Shown in pieces: positions 60,401 through 64,000 of a stretch of DNA of 64,000 nt. The position numbers and the translations under genes were made by a program. Under the pieces are notes generated by a model. That model worked only from the letters and a program-made list of their open reading frames with translations. It made no database searches and was not told where the DNA came from. Within the stretch, counting starts at the first letter, position 1. The number at the start of each line of letters is the position of its first letter. Source of the DNA: Glandiceps talaboti (Eukaryota > Hemichordata > Enteropneusta > Spengelidae); contig NC_135564.1 of NCBI RefSeq assembly GCF_964340395.1, positions 16,512,957-16,576,956 of the forward strand, written 5' to 3'.

Positions 60401-61555
60401 CGGATGACATACATAACAATATTATGATATGTGTGTATGTGTATGTATGTATGTATGTATGTATGTATGTATGTATGTATGTATGTATGTATGTATGTAT
60501 GTATGTTTGTGCGTGCGTGTGTGCACGTATGCATGCGTAACACACACACACACTACTCTAGTATTCATGGAGTGATAGATATTTATGGTACATTACATTA
60601 TAACAGCTTTAATATGACAAAAATTTTAGAAGATCGAGAGCATTTTAATGGTCTATTGAAATTGAGATGTAATCAAATGTCGTACTATACAAGCTCATAT
60701 TATTGTCTTATCTTTTTACCTTTATATAACTTACAAAGCACGATGGGAAAAGAACGACTTGGTCTGCTTAACAAACCTACAATCATGAAAGTTTTACACT
60801 GTGATACGATTTCTGATTCTTAATTTGCTATTCTTACAGATTCTCAGTTTGGAAGCACTGTTAGAACTTGTGTTTTTTGTAATCAAGTTATGTTTTAATG
60901 TGAGTATATATAATATATTTGTATTAAATAAAGTACAGTGCAATATTTCTGTAAAACTATTTTTAATGAAATTACATGAATAACGAATTTTTTGCAATTA
61001 TATTTCTGTAGGACAGTGTATAGCATGACCCTGCATATGTTCTTACACTTAAGGACGAATCACATCATTTCAGCAACTTTTTAGGCTACAATCTAATGTT
61101 TTTTCTAGAGGACCAAAATAATTAAACTTGTACTTTAGTATATGAGGGTATTCTGCGCATGCGTATTTAGAGACTTGCTTTGAAATGTTCAATGTTTTGT
61201 AAATAACGAATAGTAAGCATGTTATTATCAGGATGCGCATTAGAAATATTAATAAACAGTAAATGTGTAAACAGATTAATGACTGTATTTTCTATTAGTG
61301 TTGAGAGCCTTTTCAATGAGGTTGAAGGAACTGTTATTTTAAAGAAATTTGAACAAGACGTTTAGCTGGAAAGGTCTTATAAAGCTGATTTAATACCCAC
61401 AGGCTATTTTACACTGTTAGGCCTAACCCCATATTTTTCATGTTCTGTTTTTTCCCTCTCCACAGGTGCCTTTTGCTTGGTTTGTGTTTTCCGAATACAA
61501 AGCAACATTTCGTGTAGAACGAAAACGCAAAGAAAAGAAAGAAATAGCTATAAAG
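57444..61555 (+). CDS. Gene D: LAPTM/DUF4728-like tetraspan, N-terminal part of a possible ELMO fusion
   Basis: Six exons: e1 57444-57542, e2 59048-59120, e3 59542-59639, e4 60216-60308, e5 60840-60899, e6 61466-61555. Exons 3, 4 and 5 are 98, 93 and 60 nt, as in B and C, and the phases are the same. The tetraspan part is 171 residues. The N-terminus has a Cys pair in KLCCVKDNTKAVQACAF, with a longer leader than B or C. Spans are about 24-50, 65-86, 95-120 and 122-150. Exon 6 reads VPFAWFVFSEYKATFRVERK and then more Lys/Glu, so the YxxPhi motif of the paralogs is lost and a basic linker follows span 4. The next compatible exon in phase 0 is the ELMO-like exon at 61922. If intron 6 were retained the frame would end at 61714 after a 53-residue tail. 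The sequence is the most diverged of the four copies. Confidence 0.75.
57690..58001 (+). CDS. Small secreted or type I membrane protein ORF inside gene D intron 1
   Basis: A 103-codon ORF. It starts with a signal-peptide-like MFKFLIFGIVWNISFA. A polar middle follows with N-glycosylation sequons (DNVS, SNSS) and a furin-like basic site in KGHRFKRRYY. The C-terminal 25 residues are hydrophobic (FFVFLVYFVCYVLYFIVLS). This looks like a small membrane-anchored precursor, but AT-rich DNA can produce hydrophobic ORFs by chance. There is no similarity to a known family, no splicing is needed, and no poly-A signal was confirmed. Confidence 0.3.
   Translation: MFKFLIFGIVWNISFAIPDYVSFDNVSHSNALDWYEYSKLSSPHRTKGHRFKRRYYVPVITELEMSNSSTFISVHKCNCVSFFVFLVYFVCYVLYFIVLSILV
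58501..58522. repeat. Poly-G runs
   Basis: Two G-runs of 9-10 bases separated by ACAA. They lie in gene D intron 1. Confidence 0.95.
58681..58842. mobile_element. Fold-back element in gene D intron 1
   Basis: The left arm 58681-58727 (TATGGTGCCCAATTAAATTA) and right arm 58800-58842 (TAATTGGGCACCGTACCC) are inverted copies with a 72-nt spacer. GAATTC occurs at both outer ends. Non-coding, MITE-like. Confidence 0.65.
59655..59879. mobile_element. Tc1/mariner-type MITE in gene D intron 3
   Basis: The terminal inverted repeats are ATACAACCCGCGAAAAAAA and its exact complement TTTTTTTCGCGGGTTGTAT. Both ends are flanked by TA (59653-59654 and 59880-59881), the target duplication of Tc1/mariner-like transposons. 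The element is 225 bp with no ORF, so it would need a transposase from elsewhere. Confidence 0.82.
60428..60512. repeat. (TATG)n array in gene D intron 4
   Basis: About 18 TATG units, in the same intron as the tetranucleotide arrays of genes A, B and C but in the opposite orientation to the CATA arrays. Confidence 0.97.
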
Positions 61556-61921
61556 GTAATACATTGGCATGACATCGCAAAAAGTGCAATTCAAACACGA
61601 CCACGTACCCTCGCGATCGAACTATACTTTAATATTATCACAGATCCTAACATGTTGAAGGGGCGAAGGTATAGTTTTGATAAACAGTTCCTCGTGTATA
61701 ACGCAATAGTATGATGAAGGAGGAAAAACTGACCTTTAGGGTCACACTAGTTTATATTAGAATTAAGCAAGGGTCCAGGCATGAAATAATCAAAAGGAAA
61801 TTAGAACTTGCTGAGAAGTAATATACAAAGAAGTCAAAGTCATGTGAAAGAGGGGAGTCATCTAATTGTTATTTATTGTATACTTAGACAAACATGTTGC
61901 ACATATGTATTTCACATCTAG

Positions 61922-63192
61922 CACAAATTTGGTAAAGAAACTGCCGAGAAACTACTATCCGACAACGAGAATACAAGATCGGAGGCAATATCTACTCTTG
62001 CTGAAAACTTATCGGATATGGACTTCCTTGATGAGTTTATATGTGCAATGGGTATCGAAAGGCTGATAGCAGTGGTTGGAAATGGAACAACGTAAGTAAA
62101 CGCTATGACCAACATGAATGCTTCCCGTAAAGACAACATAGACTTTTATACATACCCTGTACATGAAATGCTTTGCTATGTAAAGGAAAGCAGACATCGC
62201 CCTCTCGCGATATCATCTAAAATTATCTCTCATCAGTAATTCCTCTTGCACAATGTGTACATTGATACATTATGCAATTCCGAAACTATTAAATATTTGC
62301 ACTGTCGTGCACATACATCTCGTCAACTGATCAACACCTCAAGGTAACCCCCCCCCCGGGGGGGGGGGTAGTCTGAATTAAGTCATAAAAAAGGAAGCAT
62401 ATCGCGAATTTCATCAATTAGACATTCATGTTGTATATTTGTCAATATCTTCGCATAAAACTATATTTCGTACTGTTCATTTTTTTCAAATTACTGGTGA
62501 GCAGTGCATATATTTTTCTCCAGTAATAGTCGGAATTTCCTTTATCTTCTTTCCAGCAACGAAGACGACACGGCCTCGGCCTTGATATCATTTGTTAAAA
62601 TAATGTCTATGGAGTTTGGGACGCTATCCTGGGAGATCTGTACACCACAATTTATCAATATGGTACGTATACATTATCTGTTATGGGTAATTAATCATTC
62701 TGAGGACTAATAAGAGGTGTGTCTTCATTTTTATGGACTAAGGGGCGATATCAAAAGTTCAATGTAGGATAAAAAAAAGTAAATTCTTTTACTTTGAGGG
62801 TGGAGAGGCTAGGGGGGGGGGGGGGGGTTATGACATTTTAGTTCTCATCCTACAAAAACGATTTTACTTTTAAATGAATATGATTTGTACTCCTAAATAC
62901 AAATATTTCTAAAATATTTCCCCAAATTCAGAGTAAAGTAAAGTCAATTTGAAACAAAACAACACCCTTTTCCTCACTATACTGTCGTTGCATTCATAGG
63001 ACTACATACTACTACTACTACTACGCCAAACACGCAAGTCTCATTTAATGTTTTCAATGTCTAGCCGTACCGATGTATTTGGATTTTAAATTTATACTTT
63101 CATTCGTACTCTGCTGATTTCCTTTGTAAATATTTTATTTAGCACTTCAATGTATCAGGGCAAAGACGAATAAAGTTCAATTGAAAACTAAA

Positions 63193-63275
<83 letters not shown>

Positions 63276-63759
63276 ACATGTATTTGAAATTGATTGTGCT
63301 GTCTGAAAAAGTATTTCCAATTTTGGGCAATTTAGTTAAAGGTGGGGGGGGGGGGGGTCCGAGGCCTAACTTAAGGAATTCAGGTTTTGTTTATCCTACA
63401 TTGAAATATTGATCTCGCCACAAATTTATTCACACTCAACAATTAGGAAATCAAGTAAATTCCTTTTCCAAATTCTCAGTAATTTCACATTTGTTTTATA
63501 ATAAAACAAATAGTATAAACTCACAAGCAATAAAGGCTTGACCCAAAACATCAGTTCATAAACATTATATACACATTCACAACCGCATTCACATAATATA
63601 ACAAGGAAAGATGTCATACTTGAGGTTCTGAACTAGGCTTTAATAGTTTTATAATGTACATTTCTTTCAGCTTTGTAGTTATGTCAGCAAAGGCAATGAT
63701 ATCGACAGACAGGTGTTAAAGTGTTCCCTAGATATTCTAGAATCAGTAATTTCAGAAAG
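61922..63759 (+). CDS. ELMO-like armadillo-region exons (partial, continues beyond the window)
   Basis: Three consecutive exons: 61922-62091 (phase 0 to 2), 62557-62662 (2 to 0) and 63671-63759 (0 to 2), each with clean GT/AG sites. The encoded 122 residues align with the start of the ELMO armadillo-like domain that follows the ubiquitin-like domain. Examples are AISTLAENLSDMDFLDEFIC and GIERLIAVVGNGT, next to ELMO's LKDLASLSRDVTFAQEFIN and GISLLTQMVESGT. Also EFGTLSWEICTPQFINM parallels ELMO's HGIVSWDTFSVAFIKKI, and DRQVLKCSLDILESVI parallels LQRSLAILESMV. ELMO proteins pair with DOCK GEFs to activate Rac in engulfment and migration. There is no in-frame start: a stop (TAG) overlaps the acceptor, so the first exon must be spliced to an upstream phase-0 donor. 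The nearest is gene D exon 6. No ubiquitin-like domain exon was found upstream. Confidence 0.82.
62349..62369. repeat. Poly-C/poly-G palindrome
   Basis: About ten C followed directly by about eleven G, a perfect self-complementary run in the intron between the first two ELMO-like exons. Confidence 0.95.
63193..63275. repeat. (CTA)n trinucleotide array
   Basis: About 27 CTA units in the intron before the last ELMO-like exon. The poly-Ser ORF on the minus strand is an artefact. Confidence 0.98.
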
Positions 63760-63776
63760 GTAAGCTCGATCACCAC

Positions 63777-63870
63777 AACGGCCATCACCACCACCATCAC
63801 CATCACCACCACCATCACGACCAGAAAACAAATATCACCACAACGACCATAATCATTATATTTACTATTG

Positions 63871-63968
<98 letters not shown>

Positions 63969-64000
63969 TGAGTGAGTGAGCGAGCGAGTGAGTGAGCAAA
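63777..64000. repeat. (CAC)n, (TA)n and (GAGT)n arrays at the window end
   Basis: CAC/CAT units (63777-63820), about 45 TA units (63873-63965), then GAGT/GAGC units to the end. All lie in the intron after the last visible ELMO-like exon. Confidence 0.95.

Noticed and set aside
61556-61714. Read-through of gene D exon 6 as the normal C-terminus
   Set aside because: Possible by intron retention, but a good donor at 61556 and a matching phase-0 acceptor at 61921 favour splicing; kept only as the alternative.
63139-63330. Poly-Ser ORF on the minus strand
   Set aside because: Product of the CTA array.

Overview
The window looks like AT-rich nuclear DNA of an invertebrate animal, probably marine. 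Genes are split into small exons of 60-100 bases with GT/AG introns. Long microsatellites (TA, CATA/TATG, GT, CAC, CTA), poly-C/G runs, fold-back elements, tRNA-like SINE remnants and a non-LTR retrotransposon are frequent. There are no operons, ribosome binding sites or long bacterial-type ORFs. The phylum cannot be fixed from sequence alone.

The main content is a head-to-tail, plus-strand cluster of four related genes, here called A, B, C and D. I assembled them by hand from splice sites. They encode four-membrane-span proteins whose Cys-rich N-terminus (CCCC-x-VRAG in B), span order and motifs resemble the LAPTM / DUF4728 tetraspan group of endosomal-lysosomal and related membrane proteins. 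A runs from 3258 to 13872 and lacks its 5' exons. B runs from 30474 to 37546 and appears complete. C runs from 41838 to 49812 and appears complete. D runs from 57444 to about 61555. All share one exon plan: intron phases 0,1,0,0,0,0, a 60-nt exon 5, and near-identical lengths for exons 3 and 4. The membrane core is conserved but the C-terminal cytosolic exon is unrelated in each copy. B has two candidate alternative terminal exons.

The most striking point is at the right end. After D's sixth exon the next recognisable exons (61922-63759, running off the window) encode the armadillo-like region of an ELMO (engulfment and cell motility) protein. They join D in the same phase used for tail exons in A-C. 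The simplest reading is a tetraspan-ELMO fusion in which an ELMO module occupies the cytosolic tail and replaces the usual N-terminal ubiquitin-like domain. Two adjacent genes remain possible.

Layout: 1-3.2 kb, fold-back element and a TA array. 3.3-13.9 kb, gene A with very long introns. 13.9-30.5 kb, intergenic, holding a recently duplicated 84-nt phase 1-1 exon-like unit (19.6-20.1 kb), a 5'-truncated Tx1/L1-type LINE with a 16-bp target duplication (22.2-24.4 kb), LINE tails (25.7-26.8 kb) and a higher-order composite microsatellite (28.9-29.5 kb). 30.5-37.5 kb, gene B. 37.5-41.8 kb, repeats and a long palindromic element. 41.8-49.8 kb, gene C. 49.8-57.4 kb, a (TTAGG)n-like array, an unassigned terminal exon (52.8 kb) and a CAC array. 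57.4-64 kb, gene D and the ELMO-like exons.
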